A DNA stretch of 64,000 nt from Notospermus geniculatus (lineage: Eukaryota; Nemertea; Pilidiophora; Heteronemertea; Lineidae), in assembly GCA_002633025.1 (NCBI GenBank), contig NMRB01000261.1, forward strand, positions 224,652 to 288,651, in the 5' to 3' direction. A program made the position numbers and the translations under genes. Under the pieces are notes generated by a model that saw only the letters and a list, made by a program, of their open reading frames with translations, was not told the origin of the DNA and ran no database searches. Of the stretch, positions 35,200 through 45,633 are shown one piece after another; within the stretch, counting starts at the first letter, position 1, and each line of letters starts with the position of its first letter.

Positions 35200-35530
35200 C
35201 TTCACGCAGGCACGGATCCAGCGTTGACAGAAAGGGGGGCGTAGCTCCATGGAGGTGGTGGACAACGAAAGCAGGAAGCCCAAAGGGGGGGTGGGGGTTC
35301 TCCCCCAGAGAAATTTGACAATTTAATTGCTTTTAGATGCATTTTCCTGGCATCTGAGAGCAAAATACTCGAATTTTTTATGTGATTGAATGTTTCTTGC
35401 TAAAAAAATCATTGCTCTGCTGAAAATAGGGGGGGGGCGTACGTCCCTTCCGCCCCCCTCTGGATCCGTGCCTGTTCACGTGCCACATGAGAAAAAATTA
35501 TTTTTGATTGATCGGCGCTGCACTTCACGC
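35200..35530. mobile_element. Insertion in the zinc-finger array with inverted repeats
   Basis: AGGCACGGATCCAG (35208) and CTGGATCCGTGCCT (about 35461-35474) are inverted repeats. The word CTTCACGC occurs at 35200-35207 and again at 35523-35530, where sister spacers have one copy, so it may be an 8-bp target-site duplication. Removing the insert restores the normal spacing of the ZF23 upstream region. The right inverted repeat ends about 48 bp before the second CTTCACGC, so the exact ends are unsure. Confidence 0.6.
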
Positions 35531-35863
35531 CGATCAATGAAATATGATTTTTCTCCTTCACAAGTCCTGTCAATTGGAGGAGAGAGGATTACGGTAGGTA
35601 TGATTAAAACTTAAGCAAGCGATGATACTGTTCACACTACATGTAGGTATGAGGACGCTGAAAAAGCCATCACCCCGTAAAAAGAGTATTATACTAATAT
35701 ATTCCTTACTACAAATACTCCCACTTGGTGAGAGGGCATTAAAAAAGCCATCACCCTGTAAAAGGAGTATTCTAATATATTCCTTATGACTAATATGAAT
35801 AGTACCGGTAATGAAAATGCATTGTAATACTAGCATGGACAACAGAAATGATGCAATCAACTG

Positions 35864-36109
35864 TTAGCCAGGTGGGTACTTCCACAGGTGGGTATTTTCG
35901 TGCTTTTTCACACTCGTTTCTGCAGTGAAGCATCTTCCGCAAATTCTGCACTTGAATGGCTTCTCGCCTGCGTGGCTTCGCATATGAACTTTGAAGTGTT
36001 GCCTATGATGAGTAATTTGGCCGCATATGTGGCACCGAAGGGGATTTCCTGCCACTGATGCTGCCAGATCTTGATGTCCAGGAACAGCTTGTTTCACCGC
36101 ATAGCGAGC
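35864..36109 (-). CDS. Zinc-finger terminal exon ZF22 (2 fingers; possible allele of ZF21)
   Basis: Phase 0, 81 codons, lead ARYAVKQAVPGHQDL, helices HRQHFKV and AETSVKK, tail HLWKYPPG. It differs from ZF21 only in the first residue and the last few. The single-N joint at 36341 lies between them, so it may be the same locus assembled twice. Confidence 0.82.
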   Translation of the reverse strand, partial: ARYAVKQAVPGHQDLAASVAGNPLRCHICGQITHHRQHFKVHMRSHAGEKPFKCRICGRCFTAETSVKKHENTHLWKYPPG

Positions 36110-36666
36110 CTGTAAAAAGAGGAGTATGGTTGTTAATGCCAACACATGAATCAAGTAGAGGACTTTCAGGAAAATCCATTTGCCGAACATTATGCCGATC
36201 AAGAATAACTTTCCTCCTTCACAAGTCCTGTCAATAGAGAGAATTTATGATTAAAACTGAAGCAAGTGATCATACTATTCCTACTAGGTGAGAGGGCACT
36301 AAAAAGCCATCACCCTGCATGCCCTGTAAAAAGAGTAGTCNCTCCTTCACAAGTCCTGTCAATTGGAGGAGAAAGGATTAGGTATGATTAAAACTTAAGC
36401 AAGCGATGATACTGTTCACACTACATGTAGGTATGAGGACGCTGAAAAAGCCATCACCCCGTAAAAAGAGTATAAATATACTAATATATTCCTTTACAAA
36501 TACTCCCACTTGGTGAGAGGGCATTAAAAAAGCCATCACCCTGTAAAAGGAGTACAATGTATTCTATTAATATATTCCTTTTGACTAATATGAATAGTTA
36601 AGTAGTACCGGTAATGGAAATGCATTGTAATACTAGCATGGACAACAGAAATGATGCAATCAACTG

Positions 36667-36909
36667 TCACCTAGGCATCTTCCACAGGTGGGTATTTTCG
36701 TGCTTTTTCACACTTGTTTCTGCAGTGAAGCATCTTCCGCAAATTCTGCACTTGAATGGCTTCTCGCCTGCGTGGCTTCGCATATGAACTTTGAAGTGTT
36801 GCCTATGATGAGTAATTTGGCCGCAGATGTGGCACCGAAGGGGATTTCCTGCCACTGATGCTGCCAGATCTTGATGTCCAGGAACAGCTTGTTTCACCGC
36901 ATAGCGACC
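36667..36909 (-). CDS. Zinc-finger terminal exon ZF21 (2 fingers)
   Basis: Phase 0, 80 codons, lead GRYAVKQAVPGHQDL, helices HRQHFKV and AETSVKK, tail HLWKMPR. In both ZF21 and ZF22 finger 1 has GQIT in place of GKVS, and the second knuckle reads CRICGRCF. Confidence 0.85.
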   Translation of the reverse strand, partial: GRYAVKQAVPGHQDLAASVAGNPLRCHICGQITHHRQHFKVHMRSHAGEKPFKCRICGRCFTAETSVKKHENTHLWKMPR

Positions 36910-37234
36910 CTGTAAAAAGAGGAGTATGGTTGTTAATGCCAACACATGAATCAAGTAGAGGACTTTCAGGAAAATCCATTTGCCGAACATTATGCCGATC
37001 AAGAATAACTTTCCTCCTTCACAAGTCCTGTCAATAGAGAGAATTTATGATTAAAACTGAAGCAAGTGATCATACTATTCCTACTAGGTGAGAGGGCACT
37101 AAAAAGCCATCACCCTGCATGCCCTGTAAAAAGAGTAGTCTAATATATTCCTTATGACTAATATGAATAGTAGTACCGGTAATGGAAATGCATTGTAATA
37201 CTAGCATGAACAACAGAAATGATGCAATCAACTG

Positions 37235-37477
37235 TTAGCTAGGCAACTTCCACAGGTGGGTATTTTCGTGATTTTTCACAGTCCTTTCTGCAGTGAAGCA
37301 TTTTCCACAAATTCTGCATTTGAATGGCTTCTCTCCTGTATGGCGTTGCATATGATATTTGAAGTTGTGTGTATCACGTGAAACTTTGCCGCAGATGTGG
37401 CACCGAAGGGGATTTCCTGCCACTGATGCTGCCAGATCTTGATGTCCAGGAACAGTGTGTTTCACCACATAGCGACC
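37235..37477 (-). CDS. Zinc-finger terminal exon ZF20 (2 fingers, expanded subfamily)
   Basis: Phase 0, 80 codons. Helices are DTHNFKY and AERTVKN. The first finger resembles ZF24/ZF25 (RD in the loop), while the lead [16 protein letters not shown] and finger 2 resemble ZF19 and ZF21. This is another possible recombinant. Confidence 0.88.
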   Translation of the reverse strand, partial: GRYVVKHTVPGHQDLAASVAGNPLRCHICGKVSRDTHNFKYHMQRHTGEKPFKCRICGKCFTAERTVKNHENTHLWKLPS

Positions 37478-37796
37478 CTGTAAAAAGAAGAGTATGGGTG
37501 TGAGTGCCAACACACGAATCAAGTAGAGGCCTTTCAGAAAATCCATTTGCCGAACATTATGCCGATCAAGAACAACTTTTCTCCTTCACAAGTCCTGTCA
37601 ATAGAGAGAATTAGGTATGATTAAAACTGAAGCAAGTGATCATACTATTCGCACTAGGTGAGAGGGCATTGAAAAAGCCATCACCCTATAAAAAGAGTAT
37701 TCTAGTATATTCCTTATGACTAGTGTGAATAGTACTACCGGTAATGGAAATGCATTGTAATACTAGCATGGACAACAGAAATGATGCAATCAACTG

Positions 37797-38039
37797 TTAG
37801 CTAGGCAACTTCCACAGGTGGCCATTTTCGTGCTTTTTCACTCTCCTTTCTGCAGTGAAGCATTTTCCACAAATTCTGCATTTGAATGGCTTCTCGCCTG
37901 CGTGGCTTCGCATATGAACTTCGAAGTGTTGCCTATGATGAGTAATTTTGCCGCAGATGTGGCACCGAAGGGGATTTCCTGCCACTGATGCTGCCAGATC
38001 TTGATGTCCAGGAACACTGTGTTTCACCGCAGAGTGACC
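37797..38039 (-). CDS. Zinc-finger terminal exon ZF19 (2 fingers, expanded subfamily)
   Basis: Phase 0, 80 codons, lead GHSAVKHSVPGHQDL, helices HRQHFEV and AERRVKK, tail HLWKLPS. The spacer upstream holds a piece of the foldback element seen at 20837-21000. Confidence 0.88.
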   Translation of the reverse strand, partial: GHSAVKHSVPGHQDLAASVAGNPLRCHICGKITHHRQHFEVHMRSHAGEKPFKCRICGKCFTAERRVKKHENGHLWKLPS

Positions 38040-38265
38040 CTGTAAAAAGAGGAGATGGTTGTTAATGCCAACACATGAATCAGGAAGAGACCTTTCAGAA
38101 AAATCCACCCGCCGAACATCAGTTCCATCAAGAATAACTTTCCTCCTTCACAAGTCCTGTCAATAGAGAGAATTACCTATGATTAAAACTGAAGAAAGTG
38201 ATCATACTATTCCTACTAGGTGGTAGCTCGACTAGGTGGCAGCCTACACTTCTGGTAGCTCGACT

Positions 38266-38312
38266 TGAAAGTGCCAGCCTGAAGAAGACCCTGGTTGGGG
38301 TCGAAAATTTGT
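38266..38312. mobile_element. Fragment of the 20837-21000 foldback element
   Basis: AGTGCCAGCCTGAAGAAGAC... through GGTCGAAAATTTG matches the right arm of the element at 20837-21000. Only one arm is present. Confidence 0.75.
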
Positions 38313-38429
38313 GAAAATTCTGGAGGACTGTATCATTATGTCTGTTGCCTTTTGTGCTCTATATTTTGGATAATTCATAATACTAAAATGGACAACTAGC
38401 CTGGACAACAGAAATGATGCAATCAACTG

Positions 38430-38672
38430 TTAGCTAGGCAACTTCCTCATGTGGGTAATTTCGTGACTTTTCATATTCCATTTTCCAGAGAAGCCTTTTC
38501 CACAAAATCGGCATCTGAATGGCTTTTCTCCTGTATGGCTTCGCATATGACACTCGAAGTGTTGCTTATGCTGTGTAACTCGACCGCAGATGTGGCACCG
38601 AAGGTCATTTCTTGCCCTTGCCGCTGCCAGATCTTGATGTCCAGGAACAGCGTGTTTCACCGCATAGCGACT
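38430..38672 (-). CDS. Zinc-finger terminal exon ZF18 (2 fingers, first of the expanded block)
   Basis: Phase 0, 80 codons, lead SRYAVKHAVPGHQDL, helices HKQHFEC and GKWNMKS. The acceptor TTCTTTCCACAG and the upstream block (TCCTCGTTCATGGGCCCTGT near 38780) have drifted from the consensus of the block, in keeping with an older unit at its edge. Confidence 0.87.
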   Translation of the reverse strand, partial: SRYAVKHAVPGHQDLAAARARNDLRCHICGRVTQHKQHFECHMRSHTGEKPFRCRFCGKGFSGKWNMKSHEITHMRKLPS

Positions 38673-39251
38673 CTGTGGAAAGAAGAATATTGTTGTGAAT
38701 GCCAACACATGAATCAAGCATAGGTCTTTCAGGAAAGTCCACTTGTCAAGCAGCACGCCTATCATTATCAAGAATGATTTTCCTCGTTCATGGGCCCTGT
38801 CAACAGAAGAGAGGTACAGTCAATACTTTATAAGTGAGCGCATTCATTTATGAGCACTGGTACTAGCATGATACCCGTGGACGAGAACATATTCACAGGA
38901 TGCATGTGGCCAGAGGATGGCATAAGGGGCAAAAAAATATAATGCCACCCACTTAAGGACCACCCCATGCCATTCTCAACATTCCCTGTGAAAATAGTGC
39001 CATTGCGATCAGAAACCATGAATGAGTTAGTGGTCCAACTTAAAGTGCCACCGTCAATTATACATGTAGTACAGACTTTCTGCAACATACTTTTAGTAGG
39101 CCTTTTCCCACCTTGGCTCTGAGAGCCATCTGAACAATGCCAAATGGATTACAAATTCTAATCCTTTCATAATCCACTTTCAACTGCCGTCTCTCCTCGA
39201 ACTCACAATTTGAGATCTACCATCTTACAAAAGTATTGTAGGACAAGTTAT

Positions 39252-39497
39252 TCATTTAGTAAATAATTTCTTGTAATGTGTGAATTCATGAGATCTTAAA
39301 TTTCCTTTATTGGGGAAACTTTTGCCACAAACTTTACAAGGGAATGGTCTCTCTCCTGTGTGAATGCGCATGTGATATTCGTAATTTGCCTTGTTCCTTG
39401 AAACTTTGCCACAAACGTGACACTGGAAACGTTTGTCAGTCAGACTCAGAGGCAGTTTTTGATGGAGTGAGGGTCGCCCCGCCAATGAGGGAAGTAC
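39252..39497 (-). CDS. Zinc-finger terminal exon ZF17 (2 fingers)
   Basis: Acceptor TCTGCTTTTTCAG, phase 0, 81 codons, opening VLPSLAGRPSLHQKLPLSLT. Helices are NKANYEY and NKGNLRS, linker TGERPF. Finger 1 lacks the aromatic core residue. Closest to ZF34. Confidence 0.88.
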   Translation of the reverse strand, partial: VLPSLAGRPSLHQKLPLSLTDKRFQCHVCGKVSRNKANYEYHMRIHTGERPFPCKVCGKSFPNKGNLRSHEFTHYKKLFTK

Positions 39498-39846
39498 CTG
39501 AAAAAGCAGAAAAGAGTACCGGTAATAATTTGATCCCCTCAACTGAATTCTAGGAATGAAATGTAATCGGCAGCGGGCACAGATATGCCGAGACCTTGCC
39601 CTTCAGGATCGGGAAGCAACCCTGTTAGCATCCAAATTTGATGTCTACTAAAATGAAAATAAAAATAATGAAAAAATTAAGAAGCAGATGATTCAGTTGG
39701 CCTACACAATTTGTATGCACAAAATACATGTATTTCGTAATATTTTTTTGCCCAATAGGTGAGTTTGTGGACAGTTATGTCTTAGTTTCACCCCGTTCCC
39801 ATTGTTTGATAATTTCTTACAAAGTTTTGAAAGCGTCGCAGGATCA

Positions 39847-40272
39847 TTATTGGGGCGAGTCAGCTGATGGCCCTTCAGATGAGATGAGTTCCAGAGTGTC
39901 TTCACTGAATGTATCTGGGTCCATTGAATCACTTGGGGAGGCTGTCGAATTTGAAGGCCCCAATGGGCCATCCTTGAAATGAGTCAAACGATGGCCCTTC
40001 AAATGCGGCAACTGGGCAAATCGTCGCCCGCAGACATTACATTCATAAGGCTTTTCGCCCGTATGAACTCTCATATGCGTTTTCAAATGCGTTGAAGTGC
40101 TGAAGCCCTTTTTACATATCTCGCACTTATATGGTCGTTCTCCCGTATGGGTCCTCATGTGAACAGTCAGAAAGCCGCTATACTTGGAAACTTTTCCACA
40201 GATTGGGCACGAATAGCCACAAAGTTCTGACGGCTTTCCTGCCGTGTTGTCTGTAGCCATGTAGATGTGCAC
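39847..40272 (-). CDS. Zinc-finger terminal exon ZF16 (3 fingers, acidic tail)
   Basis: Acceptor CCTTTACCTTTTACAG, phase 0, 141 codons, the longest of the array. The exon opens VHIYMATDN, so there is an internal Met, but GTG is its first codon. Helices are YSGFLTV, TSTHLKT and QLPHLKG. Uniquely, a Ser/Asp/Glu-rich tail of about 40 residues follows the fingers ([17 protein letters not shown]). This could act as a transactivation region; that is inference. Confidence 0.88.
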   Translation of the reverse strand: MHIYMATDNTAGKPSELCGYSCPICGKVSKYSGFLTVHMRTHTGERPYKCEICKKGFSTSTHLKTHMRVHTGEKPYECNVCGRRFAQLPHLKGHRLTHFKDGPLGPSNSTASPSDSMDPDTFSEDTLELISSEGPSADSPQ

Positions 40273-41082
40273 CTGTAAAAGGTAAAGGGAAAGGATTTTT
40301 AAGGATTTTTGGGATCTCTAGTACTGATAGACATTCTCAATTTTGAATGTGTATTTGTTAAAGACAGTGTATATTCAATCTGATATAACAAACATGAAAA
40401 TTTTCTGTTTTCAGGTACCGGGGGATATCCACAGCTAAAGACTTATGAATCCAACATACCCATTCTGAAAGTGATAAAGAGCTGGGAATTAATGAAACGC
40501 AAGTACCGGGTACTTCTGCATTGTATCATTCATGCAAATACACAGGCATGGTGCCTTCTTTTCTAGGACTGACTTGATACAGTACTGTATGACAGCAATT
40601 GTTGCTGTCTGAGACCAATAATTGACTATCTGACAGCAAACTTTCGATAGAAAACTGTCACGTGGAGCGGCGCCTTTAGCATACATGTAGTTGAGCTATT
40701 GATCCCTTCTTTAATTTGAAGGTGAGACTGAGAGGACATTGGTGCAGTACGAGGAGGCAGCACTGGTGATGTGACTTTCTGAATAATTCAAAAAACATCT
40801 GAAGGAATTCGTCACTGAAATAGGGCCTAACTGATGAATGAAGCCTGTGGGATGGACAGAGAGAGACGCTGGACAAAATCAGAGATGCATCATCAGCCTA
40901 CGAAGATAACGTTTCAAAATCCCCAACAAACGGACAAATCAGCTCAAAGGAATGTATGAAATGATGAATTCATGGAAGATGACAACTCCTATCCTAGTCT
41001 TCTGTGCTTTGATAGTGATACATACGATCGCCTGCAAAACCACAATGAACATGCTAAATTCACTCCCTCCTTATCCTTTCCC

Positions 41083-41376
41083 TGGGCGTATTCAAATCCT
41101 CGTTCTTGACAACACTCGTGCTGACCTAGTTCACCGAGATGCTGACTCAAAACTCCAGAATGGCAGTCTCGAACGACGAGAACGGAACTCGAGTTGGGCG
41201 GAGAACACGTTCTCCTCACTGCCCACTCAGCGGTGGGTTGAGAAAAACGTGTTCTTGGCCTGACTTGGGTTGTGTTCTTGGCGTTCGAGACTCCCTTTCT
41301 CGAGTTGAGTCAGCATCTCAATGAAGTGGGTCTACAGCACGAGTGTTGCCAAGAACGGGGATTCGAATACACCCCT
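41083..41376. mobile_element. Large foldback element
   Basis: Two arms of about 135 bp face each other around a short GC-rich loop near 41226. The outer ends are GGGCGTATTCAAATCC and GGATTCGAATACACCCC. The interior includes GTTCTTG-CAACACTCGTGCTG and its complement. No coding capacity. Confidence 0.8.
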
Positions 41377-41400
41377 TGAGATTCTCACTTAAGGTTTTTT

Positions 41401-41703
41401 CTAGAAATTAGCCTGTAAATGTACAATCCTATGTGACTTCAGATTGCTTCCTTGGGAAAAGCGCTTGCCACACACGTCACATTCAAATGGCTTTTCTCCA
41501 GTATGTATGCGTATGTGCAGCTTTAAATTTCCTTTCGTTGCGAATGACTTGTCACAAAATCCACACTGGAATGGTTTTTCGCCTGTGTGAGTGCGCATGT
41601 GAATCTCCAAAGCTGCACGTTGTGCCAATATATGTCCACATATTTTACATTGGAAATTGCTTCGTTTACCCGACTTTGGACTTGGCGTAGTCCAGCCTTC
41701 TTT
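41401..41703 (-). CDS. Zinc-finger terminal exon ZF15 (3 fingers)
   Basis: Acceptor TTTTTTTCTTGCAG, phase 0, 100 codons, opening KEGWTTPSPKSGKRS. Helices are QRAALEI, TKGNLKL and QGSNLKS with TGEKPF linkers. Fingers 2 and 3 are canonical; in finger 1 a Leu-Ala replaces the Phe. Confidence 0.9.
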   Translation of the reverse strand, partial: KEGWTTPSPKSGKRSNFQCKICGHILAQRAALEIHMRTHTGEKPFQCGFCDKSFATKGNLKLHIRIHTGEKPFECDVCGKRFSQGSNLKSHRIVHLQANF

Positions 41704-42060
41704 CTGCAAGAAAAAAATTAAATGACCATCATGATACATGTAGTTATCTTCCAATTCAAGAGGCATGACTACGGCAAAGAGCCAACCCAGCTCATGATGC
41801 CATTATGATGATGATGATGATGACTAGCTTGAAAACAGATTTTCAAAACCTGAATCGCACAGCTGAAAAAAAACTTGTGTGAGTTCATTTGGGTCTGGTC
41901 GTCATATTGCTTATATTTTGGGGCCTGAGAGTTACACAGTACAAGATTTTGGCTGGTTTGCCCAATGACGGCAAATCTGGCCATCAGACAGCCAATATCA
42001 ATCAAAAATCAACTCAATGTTTCATACACCACAAGAGCTTCCCGTACAAGTTTACACGAC

Positions 42061-42372
42061 TTATACAAATGGCTTCATGTGCACCACCATGTGTCCCTTA
42101 AGAGTATATGACCGGGCAAACCGTCGCCCACAGACTTGACACACATAGGGTTTCTCCCCTGAATGAACTTGAAGATGAATTTTCATGTTTCCTTTGGAAG
42201 AGAACCTCCGCGGACAAAGGTCGCATTTAAAAGGACGTTCCCCAGAGTGAGTTCGTAAATGAATGGCATAGTTATTGCCGCTTGAGGAAAAAGCTCCGCA
42301 GATCTCGCATTTATATTTCGTTCGAGATGTCCCAGCCTGCATCTTCCCCCGATTTCTCTCATGATGAACAAG
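42061..42372 (-). CDS. Zinc-finger terminal exon ZF14 (3 fingers)
   Basis: Acceptor CTTCTTTCCTTGCAG, phase 0, 103 codons, opening LVHHERNRGKMQ. Helices are SGNNYAI, SKGNMKI and RSYTLKG. The linkers are SGERPF and SGEKPY rather than TGEKP, which still fits DNA-binding arrays. Confidence 0.9.
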   Translation of the reverse strand, partial: LVHHERNRGKMQAGTSRTKYKCEICGAFSSSGNNYAIHLRTHSGERPFKCDLCPRRFSSKGNMKIHLQVHSGEKPYVCQVCGRRFARSYTLKGHMVVHMKPFV

Positions 42373-44064
42373 CTGCAAGGAAAGAAGTGCAGTGTGAGTG
42401 AATTGTTTAATACCTCTTATTGAATTCAGTGCATGTCCCGAGTGGAAGAAACAGCAGATGAGAGTTCGATGTTGAAGGTGGAAGTCTACAAGTAGGTCCT
42501 GTTGACTGGTACTGTTGATCAATGGTACATGTGTACATATACATGTAGTTTTTAAAATTTTTCGTCAGACACGTTTTTCGACGAGAAATGAATGAATGAT
42601 TCATGAATCGGTTCAAGGACCAGTTTCAGTGGGCTACATCTGATTGAGCTTTGTGATCTATTCTAGGAGTTTATTTTGGTCGTCCCACTAAGGAGTTGCA
42701 GAGAAGAGTGTCCGGTGGTCCTCAGGGCAGGTACTGACGACGAATTGTACATTGAAGCTAAAGGGGAGCTTTGGCAGATGTAATGGGAGCAGGGATGACA
42801 GCACGTTCCTCAAAACCCTCTAGCCGACTTTACCCTACGAGCATGCGTATTGGAAGAAATCAGTCTACATGCGCTGTCCCTTTGACAGGAGAATGGGGGG
42901 TGTCTAGAAAGCAAAGACCCAAGACCCAAGACCTCTAAAAACATAAGACTCCGGATAAGAATGGGTGCAAAGAATCGCACAAGCAAAAGCGATGCCAGGA
43001 AATTCTATATTTGGCACTTCTTATCAATACAGGCATCCAACACACTGTCTGTGATCTTTTCAGTTATATTTATCCAGGGCAAAGGCCGAGTAATATGACA
43101 ACATTGATAACATAGCTGGTGATAAATAAAGAAGTAAAATACAAGACAGTTTAGATAAAATGTCATTTTCTTTTCATAAATCTGACAATGTTTATGACCA
43201 CCAATTCAAGATAATATGAAATCACCTACAACTAATATAGCAATTACACACAAGCAGGGTTCCCTGGATTTTGAGAAGGATAGACCCTAATGGATTTTTC
43301 AGTAGTTACAGCACATGAATTTTTATGAAAATCCTGTTAATAGCTGTCACTACAGCCCTTCCTTCAATACAAATTTATGAAGCATGACAGAGGGAACACC
43401 GCAAAGGTACATGATATGATTTCATACAGAAGAAACTAGATTATGACTTTAAATATTTATGTAAATTACATTACATACAAGTACATGCACAAAGAACACA
43501 CTGTCACACATAATAGAGATTTGCCAAGCCCCTGAAATGCCAACACGAACACTACACTTATACCCTTTTGTTCAGTGCTCTGTTTGTGGCATCAAACAAA
43601 GAGATTGGCATTTTGGGCATTTACTGACATCTTGAAGATTACTTTACCCTATGCCTACATTATTGTAACTTAAGCTGCCCATACACGATCAATATTATTG
43701 CACAATATGAGGATCACAATGGGCAATATTATTGTCAATCTTTCTTCTAACTATCGTGCTAGAAGCACACGACCACCCATTTGGGCCCCATATTGCGCAA
43801 TAATATTGCGCCGTGTATGGGCGGCTTTATACAGCAAAACTTCCATACTCTCCCCAACTGATGGTACATGTAGCTATGAAATCAGACCTCACAGTAAGGA
43901 CCACAGAGAAGACAACACAATTACACCGAAATATAGGCAGTTCAAAGCAGCAACATTGGTCTCTGCAGTTGTTGTCATCTACATGAGCTACGTTACTGTG
44001 AAAAAAAACAATCCAACATCAACTCCCTTGAAGGTCTTTGCCACAAAGAAACAATGTGCCGACC
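42373..44064. other. Spacer between ZF14 and ZF13
   Basis: About 1.7 kb without a recognised exon. It contains a foldback element at 43671-43830. Confidence 0.5.
43671..43830. mobile_element. Foldback MITE
   Basis: GCTGCCCATACACG...CAATATTATTGCACAATATG on the left pairs with CATATTGCGCAATAATATTG...CGTGTATGGGCGGC on the right. Arms of about 55 bp, loop of about 45 bp. Confidence 0.75.
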
Positions 44065-44364
44065 TCAAACAATACGCATGTGAATCATTTTGTGTGTATT
44101 CATGTTACTCCTGGCAGAGAAACCCTTCCCGCAAACGTCACACTTGTACGGTTTTTCCCCGGTGTGACTTCTCATATGTAAAGTCAAGTGATCCTTACGA
44201 TAAAATCTCTTCTTACAAATTCCACACTCGTACCAAGTGGCATCTGTTCGGAAGGGTTTCTGACTGCCATGTATCGCGGCCATTGTTTTCGGTTTTAACA
44301 AAGTGTGTTTTGGAAAAGTCGGGTTTGGTGTTTGGGGACTTTGTCCACGTGGTTGGTAGAATAT
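44065..44364 (-). CDS. Zinc-finger terminal exon ZF13 (2 fingers, long lead)
   Basis: Acceptor TTTCTTATTTTACAG, phase 0, 99 codons. The 47-residue lead is rich in Pro, Gln and Thr ([19 protein letters not shown]). Helices are RKDHLTL and ARSNMNT. Finger 1 is canonical and resembles the second fingers of ZF11 and ZF12, as if the usual degenerate first finger had been lost. Confidence 0.86.
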   Translation of the reverse strand: MFYQPRGQSPQTPNPTFPKHTLLKPKTMAAIHGSQKPFRTDATWYECGICKKRFYRKDHLTLHMRSHTGEKPYKCDVCGKGFSARSNMNTHKMIHMRIV

Positions 44365-44842
44365 CTGTAAAATAAGAAATAGTCAGATTTTAACAAATTT
44401 AGAGACGATCAAAAGGATGTATTTATTAGTGAAAGATTTCGCACAATGATGGCTATCCAATAACTTCTGTGGAGGCAAGAAACACCTACGACAGAGACTG
44501 AAGAAGAGAAAATTTCCTGAAGTCATGTTTACGCAACATACAAATCAGCAAAGTACCAATGAATGGAAGGCTGTCCTTACTCACTGCACCCTGCAGTATT
44601 TGAGATGATGCTAAGATAAGAACATGAGGGACTGACAATTAACTATGCCAAAATTTGGAGAGTTGTCTCCATCAGAGTTACTTGAAAACAGATGAAACTG
44701 AACAGACATGCTGGAACTGCAACAACTGAATCGTCTTGCTTCTGAACATTTGAGATGAAAGCAACAGTATCGGCACAAGAAATCCGAAATGAGATCTGCT
44801 GATTACGACCCAGATACCGATACTGGATTTCGGTATCGTCAT

Positions 44843-45163
44843 TCAATTTGTTGGGTTTTTCAGGTGGACTATCCGGTGCGATTTCAATGAATTCGACTGC
44901 GTAAAACACCTTCCGCAGATCTGACATTTGTACGGTTTTTCCCCAGTGTGAACACGCATGTGTAATTTGAGGTGATCCTTCCGCCCAAACGACTTGTCAC
45001 ACACGGTACAGGGATAACGCTTTTGTCCCACATGCATGAACATGTGCGCAGTCAGTGTTTGCTTGGTGGCAAAGAGTGTTCCACAGATTGAACATTGGAG
45101 AGGGTCCATCAGTGGAGGAACCTGCTCAACTTGGTGTACGGAAGATGCAACTGTAAATCCAAT
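44843..45163 (-). CDS. Zinc-finger terminal exon ZF12 (3 fingers)
   Basis: Acceptor TCTTATATTTGCAG, phase 0, 106 codons, opening IGFTVASSVHQVEQVPP. Helices are TKQTLTA, RKDHLKL and QSNSLKS. Clear paralogue of ZF11, with the same finger 2 helix and a similar lead. Confidence 0.9.
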   Translation of the reverse strand: MGFTVASSVHQVEQVPPLMDPLQCSICGTLFATKQTLTAHMFMHVGQKRYPCTVCDKSFGRKDHLKLHMRVHTGEKPYKCQICGRCFTQSNSLKSHRIVHLKNPTN

Positions 45164-45633
45164 CTGCAAATATAAGACGGATTGATTTACTTCCTAAGTG
45201 ATGAGTTCTCTACAGCATGCTCAAAAGGAGAGCTGATGCCAGGGGTACCTGACAAACTCAGCGTCTCTGCAATGTTCTGGACAAGTGTACGATATAACAC
45301 TTCATCAGTTCCTGTAGGTACAGAATAAAGCTGGCAAGACAAAATTGAAGCACTGCACAAGAAAATGAATGCAATACGGTATATACAAACTGCTTTTGTT
45401 TTAATAAAGGCCTATCCAAAGTTTATCCCTGTGTGAGTGGGATAACACAAAGTTTCGGCACCATATTATTCCACCACACAAAATACATATGCACATCATA
45501 AATATTTCTTCATTCTCAATGTACCGAACCAGGTTTAGCCGGTCCAGAGGAAGTATTCTTCTTCAGAAAATAGTACATGTATCTGCTGAATAAGACACAG
45601 TACACTGCACTTCTGTTTTATCACTTATTCCAT

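Larger units (their letters stand above)
35553..37139. repeat. Direct duplication (about 790 bp) on both sides of the N at 36341
   Basis: 35553-36340 and 36342-37139 are nearly the same over their full length. The left copy stops where the right copy continues, and the right copy starts at the CTCCTTCACAAGTCC motif found inside the left. This is what two unmerged overlapping or allelic contigs would give. It affects the count of zinc-finger exons (ZF21 and ZF22). Confidence 0.8.

Noticed and set aside
28086-38672. Regular repeats reminiscent of a CRISPR array or satellite
   Set aside because: The 0.55-0.8 kb period comes from duplicated coding exons with splice sites. Units are far too long and they encode zinc fingers.
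43698-44375. Longest uninterrupted plus-strand ORF without N (225 codons)
   Set aside because: It is largely antisense to ZF13 and to a foldback element, with no domain. The minus strand has a clear zinc-finger exon here.
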